DNA from: Acetobacter sacchari
GTDB taxonomy: Bacteria > Pseudomonadota > Alphaproteobacteria > Acetobacterales > Acetobacteraceae
DNA length: 64,000 nt
Direction of reading: 5' to 3'
Assembly (NCBI RefSeq): GCF_017377715.1
Contig: NZ_JAFVMF010000004.1
Coordinates: 62,001-126,000, forward strand
Shown here: positions 1-8,616 of the stretch, one piece after another
Layout: every line of letters starts with the position of its first letter
Position numbering within the stretch: position 1 is the first letter of the stretch
The notes under the pieces: generated by a model
What the model was told of the DNA's origin: nothing
What the model saw: only the letters and a program-made list of their open reading frames with translations
Databases searched by the model: none
Made by a program: the position numbers and the translations under genes

Positions 1-1304
1 GGGTTGGTCCCCATGATATGGCTGTTGTCGTAAACCTCGATCCGCAACGGCGGCGCGGACAGCCCGAACGCCTTCGCCACGCCCTCAAGCAGCTTCGCCT
101 GACCGGCGCTTTCCGCCAACTTGCGCTCCAAAGCCTCCCGGGCGTTCGTTTCGGCGTGCTCGACGACCTCCCGCCGCTCGCCACGCTGCGGCCGCAGAAT
201 TTCCACCTTGCGGCCGCGCCGGATCGACAGGGCCTCCGCCAGAAGCGTTTCTTCCGGCATCTCGCAATTGACCAGAACAAGTGGCGGCGGCGGTTTGTCG
301 TCGTAGAACTGCGCCAGAAACGCCTGCAGGATGTCGGCGTCGGTTTCGTCGCGCGTGTGCGCGGGGAAGAACGCCCGATTGCCGTTGTTGCGGCCGCCAC
401 GAATGAAGAACACCTGGATGCAGGCCTGTCCGGCGTCCTGCCAGACCGCAATCACGTCGCCGTCGCCGATCGACGCCGGGTTCACCACATTGGAATCCTG
501 CATCTGCGCCAGTGCGCGAATGCGATCGCGCAACATGGCCGCGCGCTCGTAGTCGAGCGCCTCGGCCGCGCGCTCCATCTCCGCAGCGAACTCCGCCTTG
601 ATCTCCTTGTCGTTTCCCGACAGGAACTCCCGCGCCTGCGTCACCAGATGCGCGTAATCCTCCTGACTGATCCGGTCGACGCAGGGGGCCGAACATCGCT
701 TGATCTGGAACAGCAGACATGGACGAGTCCGCGATGCGAACATCGAGTCCGTGCAGGTCCGCAGCAGGAACACCCGCTGCATGATCGCCACCGTCTGATT
801 CACCGCCCATGCCGACGCAAACGGCCCCCAATAGCTGGCGCCCTTCTCCATTTTGCCGCGATGCTTGGCGATCTGCGGGAACGGATGCTGCTCCGTCAGC
901 ACCAGCCATGGGTATGTCTTGTCGTCGCGCAACAGGATGTTGAAGCGCGGCTTCATGCGCTTGATGTAGTTGGCCTCAAGCAGCAGGGCTTCGGCTTCGG
1001 TATGCGTCGTCACGATCTCCATCGCGACGGTTTCCGAAACCATCCTGCGTATTCGCTCGGGCAGGCGCGAAAGCTGCGTGTAGGACGTGACCCGCTTCTT
1101 CAGCGCGCGCGCCTTGCCGACGTAAAGCACCTCTCCAGTCGAGCCGATCATCCGGTAAACGCCGGGCGACAACGGCATTGTCTTCAGCGCTTCGGCGATG
1201 ACCCCGACGCCGCGCTGAGTCGGCACGCCGCCCGTTTCCTCCACAGGAAGCGAGGCCTCCTGTTCATGCGTTTCCGTAGCGGAAAGATCGGAGGGTTCAG
1301 GCAT
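1..1304 (-). CDS. uvrC: Excinuclease ABC subunit C (3' part cut off by window edge)
   Basis: UvrC makes the two incisions around damaged DNA in nucleotide excision repair, working with UvrA and UvrB. About 434 residues are visible and the C-terminus lies beyond base 1. An N-terminal GIY-YIG nuclease domain is seen (GVY near residue 48, YVG near 61), then the Cys-containing middle region, a UVR-type UvrB-contact helix with [14 protein letters not shown], and the start of the RNase H-like nuclease with the IEVYDNSH motif whose Asp is catalytic in the family. The ATG at 1304 is chosen because it opens a normal acidic UvrC N-terminus, with a GGTGGA stretch upstream. The frame runs intact to the window edge. 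Confidence 0.95.
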   Translation of the reverse strand, partial: MPEPSDLSATETHEQEASLPVEETGGVPTQRGVGVIAEALKTMPLSPGVYRMIGSTGEVLYVGKARALKKRVTSYTQLSRLPERIRRMVSETVAMEIVTTHTEAEALLLEANYIKRMKPRFNILLRDDKTYPWLVLTEQHPFPQIAKHRGKMEKGASYWGPFASAWAVNQTVAIMQRVFLLRTCTDSMFASRTRPCLLFQIKRCSAPCVDRISQEDYAHLVTQAREFLSGNDKEIKAEFAAEMERAAEALDYERAAMLRDRIRALAQMQDSNVVNPASIGDGDVIAVWQDAGQACIQVFFIRGGRNNGNRAFFPAHTRDETDADILQAFLAQFYDDKPPPPLVLVNCEMPEETLLAEALSIRRGRKVEILRPQRGERREVVEHAETNAREALERKLAESAGQAKLLEGVAKAFGLSAPPLRIEVYDNSHIMGTN

Positions 1305-1621
1305 TCGAATTCATCCACCGAACTTGTGGATAAGTCTGTGGAATCAAAGATGACAGATTTATGGAGGTCCCGGTCTTCCTCGCCATCCCTCGGATTGCAT
1401 AAAATTTAGCCAAGAATACTAACCCTTTGAAATATATAAATTTAACCACTTATTAGTCGCCCAATCTCGACGACGTCTCCGAAACCTTCTGAAAAAAACT
1501 CGTGTCAATCCCGGGAGTGGACAAAATTCACAGAGCTTGGTCGAAAAGCTGATCCTGATTTGTTCCAGCTCCCCACACCAGAACGTTCCAGGGCCTTTTC
1601 AGCCGGCCCAGAGAGCCTAGG
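1305..1621. other. Intergenic region with a DnaA-box match and AT-rich tract
   Basis: This gene-free stretch between uvrC and the dipeptidase gene contains a perfect match to the DnaA box TTATCCACA on the minus strand (1325-1333). It is followed by a marked AT-rich tract around 1395-1460 in otherwise GC-rich DNA. The simplest reading is the uvrC promoter region. A minor replication-initiator binding site is possible, but a single box does not make an origin. No ORF or RNA gene is recognised. Confidence 0.5.
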
Positions 1622-2668
1622 TCAGGCCGCCGTAGCGGCGCGCTCGGCGGCACGAAGCACGCGACGGAAATTCCCTCCCCAGAACGCCTCAATCTCGCTT
1701 CGGTCGTAGCCCCGGCTGACCAGTTCGGCCGTCAGGGAGAGCGACTCGCCCGCGTTCCGCCAGCCGTCCAGCTCTCCACCGCCGTCGAAATCGGATGAGA
1801 TCCCGACGTGCTCCGGGCCTATGCGGCGGACGACATAATCGAGATGATCCATGTAATCCGCCACGGTCGCTCTACGGGAGCCAAGTTCCGCACGCGGACG
1901 CAGGAACCCGCCCACGGCGGTGATCTGAATCACACCGCCGCTGGCCTTCAGCGCGTCAAGCTGTGCGTCATCCAGATTGCGCGGATGGTCGCACAAGGCC
2001 CGCACACACGCATGCGTCGCAGCGACCGGCGTCGCTGAAACTTCCACCGCCTGCAGCATCGTGTCGCGCGACGTATGCGACACGTCCACCACCATCCCCA
2101 GCCGGTTCATCTCCGCGATGGCTTCCCGCCCGAGCGCCGACAGACCTCCATGACGCGCCTCCGGATCTCCGAGCTTGCGGCTCGGCTGCCCCGAATCCGC
2201 AAGAGCGTTGTGTCCGTTGTGAGTCAGCGTGACATAGCGCGCGCCAAGGGCGCGGAAGCGGGCGAGCATGCCGATGTCGTCACCCATGCCGTAGCCGTTC
2301 TCGACACCCGGCATGACCACGAGAACCCCCTCTTGGAACGCGGCCTCCATCTCGTCCACAGTGTCGCACACGCGCGCTTTCAGACCGTCGCGCTCGCCCT
2401 GCATACGGTCGATCGCCGCCAGCATCTCCAGCGTCTGCGCCTGAGCCGCCGCATGCCCGCGCGCGTCGACCGCATCCTGCGCGATGTAGGCGACGAAGCA
2501 TCCCGCCGCGAGATGTCCCCGCCGCATCTTCGGGAAATCGACGCAACGTCCGGCCGTGTCGAGAAATGCGTCGTCCCGATCAGGCCACGGAATGTCGATG
2601 TGGCTGTCCAGGGTCAACAACGACTCGTGCAAAGCGCGGACGTCATCCGGAATAACAGCCTTCAGCAT
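1622..2668 (-). CDS. Membrane dipeptidase family protein (peptidase M19)
   Basis: Predicted zinc-dependent dipeptidase of the renal dipeptidase (M19) family, 348 residues, the usual length. The metal-site motifs are visible: DSHID near the N-terminus (His23, Asp25), GVEN with Glu123, a DVSHTS motif, THACVRAL and the C-terminal GISSDFDG. Bacterial members hydrolyse dipeptides, often with a D-residue at the C-terminus, but the substrate cannot be read from the sequence. There is no signal peptide, so a cytoplasmic location is likely. The start ATG has AAGG about eight bases upstream. The gene stands alone, divergent from xthA with about 210 bp between them. Confidence 0.88.
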   Translation of the reverse strand: MLKAVIPDDVRALHESLLTLDSHIDIPWPDRDDAFLDTAGRCVDFPKMRRGHLAAGCFVAYIAQDAVDARGHAAAQAQTLEMLAAIDRMQGERDGLKARVCDTVDEMEAAFQEGVLVVMPGVENGYGMGDDIGMLARFRALGARYVTLTHNGHNALADSGQPSRKLGDPEARHGGLSALGREAIAEMNRLGMVVDVSHTSRDTMLQAVEVSATPVAATHACVRALCDHPRNLDDAQLDALKASGGVIQITAVGGFLRPRAELGSRRATVADYMDHLDYVVRRIGPEHVGISSDFDGGGELDGWRNAGESLSLTAELVSRGYDRSEIEAFWGGNFRRVLRAAERAATAA

Positions 2669-2879
2669 GGGGCATCCTTGGAGGGCTTCGTTCGCCGGGC
2701 GCGAGGAAGCGGGTGAAAATCATGAACAGAAAATCGGCGCAGACGCCGCAGTTTACAAGACAGGAACGCGATCGGCGGGACCACGCGGCCTCAAACCCTG
2801 CGCGGCGCGAAGGGCGTGCACACGACGCAGCCACGAATTGCTCTTGCCGCGATCCGCTCGATAGGCGATCCCGATCCTC

Positions 2880-3674
2880 ATGCGCATCGTGACCTGGAAC
2901 ATCAACTCCCTTCGCCTTCGACTTCCCCTGCTGGCGGAGGTGATCCGGCATCTTGCCCCGGACGTGATCTGTCTGCAGGAGACGAAGGTCCCGGACCCGC
3001 TGTTCCCGGAGAAGGCGCTGGCCGAACTCGGTTACCCCTACTTCGTGCGCAAAGGCATGAAGGGGTACAACGGGGTCGCGATCCTCTCGCGCTATCCGCT
3101 CGTGGCGTCAGAAGACACGCCCGACTGGTGCGAAAAAGGCGATTGTCGTCATGTCGCCGCGACGATCGCCACCGACAGCGGTCCCGTCGAGATTCATGAT
3201 TTCTACGTCCCCGCAGGCGGGGATATCCCGGACCCGGAAGCCAATCCGAAATACGCGCACAAACTCGCTTTCGTCGACGAAGTGACGGCGTGGTTCGCCA
3301 ATCACCACAAGACGCGCTCGGTCATCGTCGGGGACCTCAACATCGCTCCGCTTGAGCACGACGTCTGGAGCCATAAGCAGCTTCTGGACGTCGTCAGCCA
3401 CACGCCGCCGGAGACCACACGCCTCAACGCCTGGCTTGAGACCGGCTTCGTCGACGCGATGCGCCATTTCGTGCCGCCCGGCGAGAAGCTCTACACATGG
3501 TGGTCGTATCGTAATCGCGACTGGAGCGCCTCCAATCGTGGCCGCAGACTGGACCACGTGTGGATCACGCCGGATCTGAAGCCGTCGCTGACCGGGATGA
3601 CAGTGGTGCGGGAAGCTCGCGACTGGGCCTCCCCTTCCGACCATGTGCCTGTTGTGGTCGATCTGGCGGTTTGA
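2880..3674 (+). CDS. xthA: Exodeoxyribonuclease III
   Basis: Mg-dependent AP endonuclease and 3'-5' exonuclease for base excision repair, 264 residues. The protein opens with MRIVTWNINSL and carries the family signatures in order: the catalytic Glu in LQETKV (Glu34), VGDLNIAP in the middle, and SDHVPVVVDL at the C-terminus with the general-base His. It is full length. It is encoded alone, divergent from the M19 gene, and a GC-rich hairpin follows about 20 bp after the stop. A paralogue of xth type is common in alphaproteobacteria, so whether this is the main enzyme is not certain. Confidence 0.92.
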   Translation: MRIVTWNINSLRLRLPLLAEVIRHLAPDVICLQETKVPDPLFPEKALAELGYPYFVRKGMKGYNGVAILSRYPLVASEDTPDWCEKGDCRHVAATIATDSGPVEIHDFYVPAGGDIPDPEANPKYAHKLAFVDEVTAWFANHHKTRSVIVGDLNIAPLEHDVWSHKQLLDVVSHTPPETTRLNAWLETGFVDAMRHFVPPGEKLYTWWSYRNRDWSASNRGRRLDHVWITPDLKPSLTGMTVVREARDWASPSDHVPVVVDLAV

Positions 3675-3692
3675 CGCATCTGCCTACGGCCT

Positions 3693-3708
3693 GACGCCTA
3701 AAGGCGTC
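3693..3708 (+). terminator. Hairpin downstream of xthA
   Basis: A 6-bp perfect stem GACGCC/GGCGTC with a TAAA loop lies 18 bp after the xthA stop. No T-tract follows, so it may be a processing stem or weak terminator. Confidence 0.4.
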
Positions 3709-3785
3709 GTAGCGTCACGGAGTGTCGTCGGCCGAGCCGCCTGCCTCCGATACGATATATCAAAATTTTCGCTCAGGAATCACAA

Positions 3786-3804
3786 GGGCCGCACAAGGCG
3801 GCCC
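3786..3804 (-). terminator. Hairpin downstream of response regulator gene
   Basis: A 7-bp perfect stem GGGCCGC/GCGGCCC with a 5-nt loop sits just past the response-regulator stop codon. On the minus strand it is followed by TTGTGATT, a weak T-tract. Confidence 0.5.
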
Positions 3805-3825
3805 CACGCGATCGAGATGTTATTT

Positions 3826-4542
3826 TCAAGACTGCGGCACGCCGCCTTCCGGGTCGAGCCTGTAGCCGCCGCCTTCCGTAATCAGAAGACAGGCGTTGGA
3901 GGGGTCCGGCTCGATCTTCTGACGCAACCGGTAGATGTGCGTTTCGAGCGTGTGCGTCGTCACCGCCGCATTGTAGCCCCAGACCTCGTTCAGCAGCACC
4001 TGGCGCGGCACCGGCCGGGTGCCGGCGCGATACAGGAACTTCAGAATCGCGGCTTCTTTCTCGGTAAGGCGGACGCGACGGTTGCGCGCAGCTTCCTGAA
4101 GCAGCTTGGCCGATGGGCGGAACGTGTAGGGACCGACCGTGAAGACAGCATCTTCGCTGTTCTCGAAAATACGCAGCTGGGCCCGCAGTCGCGCCAGTAA
4201 CTCCGCGATGCGAAAGGGCTTGGCCACATAATCGTTGGCGCCGGCGTCGAGGCCACGCACCACATCGGCCTCATCATCCGAACCGGTCAGGATGATAATC
4301 GGCATCCGCACGCCTTCGCGCCGCAATTCCACGCAGAAATCGCGCCCGTCGCCGTCCGGCAGCGTGACGTCCAGAATCACGGCGTCAAATCGTGACTCCG
4401 GCTTTCGTAGCGCAGCCCACGCTTCGGCCACAGAAGCCGCCTCTACAGGCTGGAACTCGCCCTCGACCTGCAGCTGTTCGACAAGCATCTGTCGGAGCGT
4501 CTGGTCATCGTCGACAATTAAAACAGGACGTGCACCCGACAT
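3826..4542 (-). CDS. OmpR/PhoB-family response regulator
   Basis: Two-component DNA-binding regulator, 238 residues. The N-terminal receiver domain has the acidic pocket IVDDD near residues 9-13, the phospho-acceptor Asp58 in AVILDVTLPD and the conserved Lys in YVAKPF. The C-terminal winged-helix domain shows LTEKEAAIL and the TLETHIYRLRQKI recognition-helix region. The ATG at 4542 is preferred over a GTG two codons upstream because GAGGTGACG precedes it at good spacing. No histidine kinase gene is adjacent, so it is an orphan here and its signal and targets are unknown. Confidence 0.93.
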   Translation of the reverse strand: MSGARPVLIVDDDQTLRQMLVEQLQVEGEFQPVEAASVAEAWAALRKPESRFDAVILDVTLPDGDGRDFCVELRREGVRMPIIILTGSDDEADVVRGLDAGANDYVAKPFRIAELLARLRAQLRIFENSEDAVFTVGPYTFRPSAKLLQEAARNRRVRLTEKEAAILKFLYRAGTRPVPRQVLLNEVWGYNAAVTTHTLETHIYRLRQKIEPDPSNACLLITEGGGYRLDPEGGVPQS

Positions 4543-4789
4543 CGTCACCTCACCATCTCTGTGGGGGGCTCACTAGCCCTCCACCACCGCCGCGACAATA
4601 TCCGGTCGCGTTTTTTCGGCGTCGTCGCCAGTTCCGCCATCCTCGGCAAAGAGAACGGAGGGGCCATGCGCGGCGCCATCTATTCCGCTATAGACCACCG
4701 ATCCGGCGACGGGAAAAGGCGCCGACGGCGAAACGGACCATCCTGTCGATTTTCGTCGCAATGACAGCAAACCTCCGAGGCATAGTCTG

Positions 4790-5308
4790 ATGATACATGC
4801 GACCCTCATGCCTGAAAGCGGTAGCGACGCACGACTGCATTGCGCCGACAGGGTTTATCGCGCCGTGATCGGGGCCGCCGGAGTGAGCGCCAGCAAGGAA
4901 GAGGGCGATCACGCCACCCCGACAGGAACGCTCGCGCTCAGACGCGTTCTCTACCGCGCGGACCGCGTGAAACGCCCGGAAGTGGGCGGATTGCCGCTCG
5001 AACCGATCGCGCAGTCCGATGGATGGTGCGACGACGTGACGCACGCCGACTACAACACGCAGGTGGCGTTGCCTCACCCGGCTCGTCACGAGGAATTGTG
5101 GAGAGAGGACCATCTGTACGACATCGTCGTGGTCCTTGGTCACAACGACGCGCCCATCGTCCCGGGACGCGGGTCTGCGATCTTCATGCATCTGCAATCA
5201 CCGGACGGAAAACCCACGGAAGGCTGCATTGCGCTGACTGAAGCCGATCTCCGGGCCGTGCTGGCGTCAGGCGTCGCCGCGATAGACGTTTCGAAACCGC
5301 AATCCTGA
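4790..5308 (+). CDS. Small L,D-transpeptidase (YkuD)-family protein
   Basis: A 172-residue protein consisting almost entirely of a YkuD-like domain. The family catalytic signature is present near the C-terminus: His134 in IFMHLQSP, followed by Cys146 in PTEGCIAL. L,D-transpeptidases cross-link peptidoglycan stem peptides or attach proteins to them. There is no recognisable signal peptide or transmembrane segment at the chosen ATG, which is unusual for an enzyme expected to act in the periplasm. Small proteins of this form are common in alphaproteobacteria and their role is not settled. It is transcribed alone. Confidence 0.8.
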   Translation: MIHATLMPESGSDARLHCADRVYRAVIGAAGVSASKEEGDHATPTGTLALRRVLYRADRVKRPEVGGLPLEPIAQSDGWCDDVTHADYNTQVALPHPARHEELWREDHLYDIVVVLGHNDAPIVPGRGSAIFMHLQSPDGKPTEGCIALTEADLRAVLASGVAAIDVSKPQS

Positions 5309-5609
5309 TCGACCGCCTCTCGGGGAGCACAAGCCCGATCGCTCAAATTGGAGAACCCAGGCCCGCGAAACGCTGGCCCCGTTCGATGCGCTGGCTCGAC
5401 GGCCTGAACCCCGGCTTTACATAAAGTCGCAGTGGCACAGCATTGTGCGGAGGCCCAGACGTCATACGACCATATTGAGCCGATTTACCTCCCGGCATCA
5501 TCGACACCCCACCGCATACTGACGCCCACATTCGCGAAGACGTCAGAAGCGCGCCCATGAGTCGTCATGAGCGCATGCAGATCCGAACCTTACTTTCGCC
5601 GAAACACAT
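5309..5609. other. Intergenic region, nothing recognised
   Basis: The stretch lies between two convergent genes, the YkuD-family gene and the antiporter. No convincing ORF, tRNA, strong hairpin with T-tract or repeat was seen. Confidence 0.6.
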
Positions 5610-7484
5610 TTATACGGCCGGGGCGTTGCTTCCGGCGATCTCAATCGCTTTTACCGGTTGAGCACCCGCCACCGCCGCATCTGGCTCACTCGGCGGCACG
5701 AGCGAAATCACGACATCCCCCGCCGAGGGCGGCGTCCCTGCAGAATCTTCAGCAGAGTGGATCGAAATCCCGGCGCCCGGCCGAAGCGTGATGAAATCCA
5801 GACGATCGCCCCTTGTGTGCAGGAAGGCGTCGAGCGTCGCCATCGTCACCTCAAGCGCCTGAAACCGCCACCCCTCCTGATGCAATGTCTCCAGCAGGGT
5901 GAAATTCCACTCCGGCAGCCCGAACACCTTGCCGCGGGCATCCCGGCTCAGCCCACGATACTCGTCGAGCCGCGCGACGCCCGGACTGACCTGATAAACG
6001 CGCGCACGGCCGAAATGCGGCGCAAGGTGTGCGCAAACCATGCCATTATAAATCGCATCAGGCGTCGTCGCGATCAGGTAGTCCGCGGGTCGCTCCTCCA
6101 GACTCTCGGCCCCAGCCTCGGAAAGCATCTCCGCGCGGAGAACGGGCACCCCCGCCCGCCGGGCAGGAATCAGAGGACGGGCCGCAGTATCCACCAGCGT
6201 CACCGGCGTACCGGCGCGGAACACCGCCTGCGCCAGATCCCGCGACCACGGATTGGCCCCCACAATGGCCAGCGCAGGAACGTCAGACAGCGTCAGCTTC
6301 AGCCGCCGCGCCAGAGGACGCAGCGAGAACCCATGCAGCAACATGGTGCTGCCGATCACGGCGAATACAGCCGGCATGACCAGTTGCGCGGACTCGAACC
6401 CCGCCTCGCTGAGACGTATGCCCGCGACGCCCGCGACGGCGGCGGCGACGATGCCGCGTGGCGCGATCCAGCCTACGAAAACGCGCTCACGCCAGCTCAG
6501 CGCGCTGCCAAGCGTGGCCAAATAGATGCCCAGCGGGCGTACGACGAAAATCACCGCGCATGTCAGCGCGAGAATCGACCAGGACAGGTGCTGCAACACA
6601 GCGCGCTGCAAATCGGCGGTCAGCAGGATGAACAGCAACGACACAATCAGAACGACGAGGCTCTCCTTCATGCGCTGCAATTCGCCCAACCCCGGCACCC
6701 GCATGTTGGCGAGCGCCATGCCGAACACCGTCGAAGCCATCAGCCCCGCGCCGTCCATGAACAACGTGCCCAGCGCGTAGACCGCCATAGCCAGCGTCAG
6801 CAGCAAAGGCATCTTCAGCGGCTCGGGCATCAGATCATGGATAAAGAGCTGCTTGACGCCCCACCCCCCGGCGACCCCCAGCCCAATCGCCACAGCGGAG
6901 CTGACGACCAGATGCGGCAAAAGCGCGGTAAAAAACGCGCTCGAACCCTCATTCGGCTTCATCAGCAGGATTTCCAGAACCAATGTCGCGAGAATCGCAC
7001 CCACCGGATCGTTCACAATAGCTTCCCAGCGCAGGAAAGCCGCGACACGCGGACGCAGCTTCGCATGACGCAGAAGCGGCAGCACCACGGTCGGCCCCGT
7101 AACGACGACGATCGCGCCGAAAAGGCAGGCGGGCCCCCATGACAGCCCGCCGACGTAGTGCGCCGCCAGAGCCCCCAGCCCCCAGTTGATCGGCAGCGCC
7201 ACAAGCGTCAGTCGCAGCACGCCCTCGCCCGCGCTCTGCCACTGTCGGAAGTCGAGCGCGAGACCGCCTTCGAACACGATCAGCGCCACGGCGAGCGAGA
7301 CCAGAACGTGAAACAGCGGCCCGATCAGGTCGGACGGGTGCAGAAGCTCAAGGCCAGGGCCGAGCAGCAACCCGAGAGAAAACAGCAGGACGATCGCAGG
7401 CAGCTTGAACCACCACGCCACCCACTGCGCCAACATTCCGCCACAAAACACAAAGAAAATCAGAACGATAGCATCTTCGTTCAT
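5610..7484 (-). CDS. CPA1-type cation/proton antiporter with C-terminal nucleotide-binding-like domain
   Basis: Predicted Na+(K+)/H+ exchanger of 624 residues. About twelve hydrophobic segments fill the first 400 residues, starting with a VLIFFVFCGGML helix. They include the family-typical VIVFEGGLALD loop and WEAIVNDPVGAILATLVLEIL, where the ND pair is the usual ion-binding site. The cytoplasmic C-terminal part (from about residue 410) has an AIVGANPWSRDLAQAVFRAG stretch resembling a TrkA-N/RCK Rossmann fold, as in Kef- and NhaP-like exchangers. The ATG at 7484 is chosen because the first transmembrane helix starts right after it. An ORF extension to 7562 reads through leader sequence. Ion specificity cannot be told. 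See the terminator and leader upstream. Confidence 0.88.
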   Translation of the reverse strand: MNEDAIVLIFFVFCGGMLAQWVAWWFKLPAIVLLFSLGLLLGPGLELLHPSDLIGPLFHVLVSLAVALIVFEGGLALDFRQWQSAGEGVLRLTLVALPINWGLGALAAHYVGGLSWGPACLFGAIVVVTGPTVVLPLLRHAKLRPRVAAFLRWEAIVNDPVGAILATLVLEILLMKPNEGSSAFFTALLPHLVVSSAVAIGLGVAGGWGVKQLFIHDLMPEPLKMPLLLTLAMAVYALGTLFMDGAGLMASTVFGMALANMRVPGLGELQRMKESLVVLIVSLLFILLTADLQRAVLQHLSWSILALTCAVIFVVRPLGIYLATLGSALSWRERVFVGWIAPRGIVAAAVAGVAGIRLSEAGFESAQLVMPAVFAVIGSTMLLHGFSLRPLARRLKLTLSDVPALAIVGANPWSRDLAQAVFRAGTPVTLVDTAARPLIPARRAGVPVLRAEMLSEAGAESLEERPADYLIATTPDAIYNGMVCAHLAPHFGRARVYQVSPGVARLDEYRGLSRDARGKVFGLPEWNFTLLETLHQEGWRFQALEVTMATLDAFLHTRGDRLDFITLRPGAGISIHSAEDSAGTPPSAGDVVISLVPPSEPDAAVAGAQPVKAIEIAGSNAPAV

Positions 7485-8321
7485 CGGCGACGCACGCGAA
7501 ATTCGGCCGTCATGGCATCTCCGGTCATTGAAATACGATCCTGCAAACGCAGCAGCCTGCAATTTCGTTTTGAAAAAAGCCCGCCACAGGCGGTCAGCCC
7601 CATGGCCCCCACGCCCCGCCTCCTTCGTCCCCGAAGCCGCGTCGCGCCGGTATTGGAAGGCAGCCTGAGGCGCAGTCTGGGCGGCCGCCCAGGCCCGGCG
7701 CCGAACTCTCCTAGTTGTCCCCGATTACATATGGGGGTCCGTGATTCCAGCGGCAACGCCTCCGGATGAAATGACCTCGGAAAAACGTCGCAGAGGGGAC
7801 GCCCGCCGTACGTACGTCCAGGCCGGCCAAAGACGCTGCAGCCTCTTTCACGATCCAAAAAATTCGCCAGGTTAACCCGCAAAACGAAGCCTCCGGACTG
7901 CCGCTCCCCCTGGATTCACACTATCCATGCCTTGGCGGAGCCCTGCTCATCCAAGTCCAGCGGCCCGTGGCGAGGTCGATTACTCGCCCCAATTCACGCT
8001 CCCGCACGTCTGGCCTAGCCGCTACGACTCCATATTCTTCCTTGAGCCGTTGCTCTCGGGCCAGGCGATCCCGGCCCGCCGAACGCCATCGCGCGTAATG
8101 CCGGAGCAGATCCGACGCCGCACTCCCTGCGCCATGAAATCTCCGTCAACCTCCGCGACGCGGGTAGGAGAAACGCGGGAACCACGTTATTCGGAACGAC
8201 GCCGAATATAAAAGCGGCCTCAACCACTACCCTCTGACGCGCCGCACGGGACGCGCGCAACCGCGCCCCGACGCCCGCATGTCAAAACGCCAACCGGACG
8301 AACAGGACTGGAGAAGACCTC
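7485..8321. other. Long gene-free region; candidate structured leader of the antiporter gene
   Basis: This 837-bp stretch lacks a credible coding sequence. On the minus strand it contains several stem-forming stretches, including the 16-bp perfect palindrome CTGGGCGGCCGCCCAG at 7677-7692 with GGCGC/GCGCC flanks. It ends with an intrinsic terminator at 7573-7593, about 90 bases before the antiporter start. That order (structured RNA, terminator, transporter) fits an attenuation or riboswitch leader, although a separate small RNA is equally possible. The part next to the monooxygenase gene should hold that gene's promoter. ORFs on both strands here are short and low in plausibility. Confidence 0.4.
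7573..7593 (-). terminator. Intrinsic terminator in the antiporter leader
   Basis: On the minus strand a CCGCC/GGCGG stem with a 3-nt loop is followed, after GC, by six T residues. No coding gene ends just upstream of it. It therefore terminates either a non-coding RNA or the antiporter leader transcript. Confidence 0.65.
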
Positions 8322-8612
8322 ATGTCGACCATCGACGTCGTAGCCATCGTCAAGGCCAAACCGGGCAAGGTGGAGGAAGTCATTGCGGCGATCACGCCGT
8401 GCGTCGCCCTGTCCCGCGAGGAAGAGGCGAATCACGCCTACACCCCCCATCGTGACCTCGACGACCCGGAGACGATCGTGTTCATCGAGCGTTGGGCCAG
8501 CCGCGACGCTTTCAACGCGCATCTGGAGACCGAGCACTTCAAGACGATGGCGGACAAGCTTGGGGACCTGCTCGCCCAGCCCATCGCGATCCATCTTCTC
8601 AAGCCGATCTGA
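8322..8612 (+). CDS. ABM-domain monooxygenase (putative quinol monooxygenase family)
   Basis: A 96-residue single-domain protein of the antibiotic biosynthesis monooxygenase (ABM) superfamily, a ferredoxin-like alpha/beta barrel that works as a dimer without cofactor. Typical stretches are VVAIVKAKPGKVEEV at the N-terminus, NHAYTPHRDLDDPETIVFIERW in the centre with the conserved RW, and a HLETEHFK helix. E. coli YgiN is a known relative acting on quinols, but the substrate here is not deducible. The stop is only four bases before the next start, so it is probably co-transcribed with the MFS carrier gene and may act on the same compound. Confidence 0.82.
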   Translation: MSTIDVVAIVKAKPGKVEEVIAAITPCVALSREEEANHAYTPHRDLDDPETIVFIERWASRDAFNAHLETEHFKTMADKLGDLLAQPIAIHLLKPI

Positions 8613-8616
8613 CCCG

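Noticed and set aside
18-1409. 463-codon plus-strand ORF over uvrC
   Set aside because: It is antisense to a clear uvrC, Arg-rich and without any domain; an effect of high GC.
1305-1621. Chromosomal origin of replication
   Set aside because: Only one good DnaA box and no typical origin-flanking genes (dnaA, parAB, gidAB, hemE).
5658-7142. 494-codon plus-strand ORF inside the antiporter gene
   Set aside because: Shadow of the antiporter; Arg/Gln/His-rich composition typical of antisense frames in GC-rich genes.
7927-8211. Small plus-strand ORF in the gene-free region before the ABM gene
   Set aside because: Composition is random-looking, no ribosome-binding site or domain.
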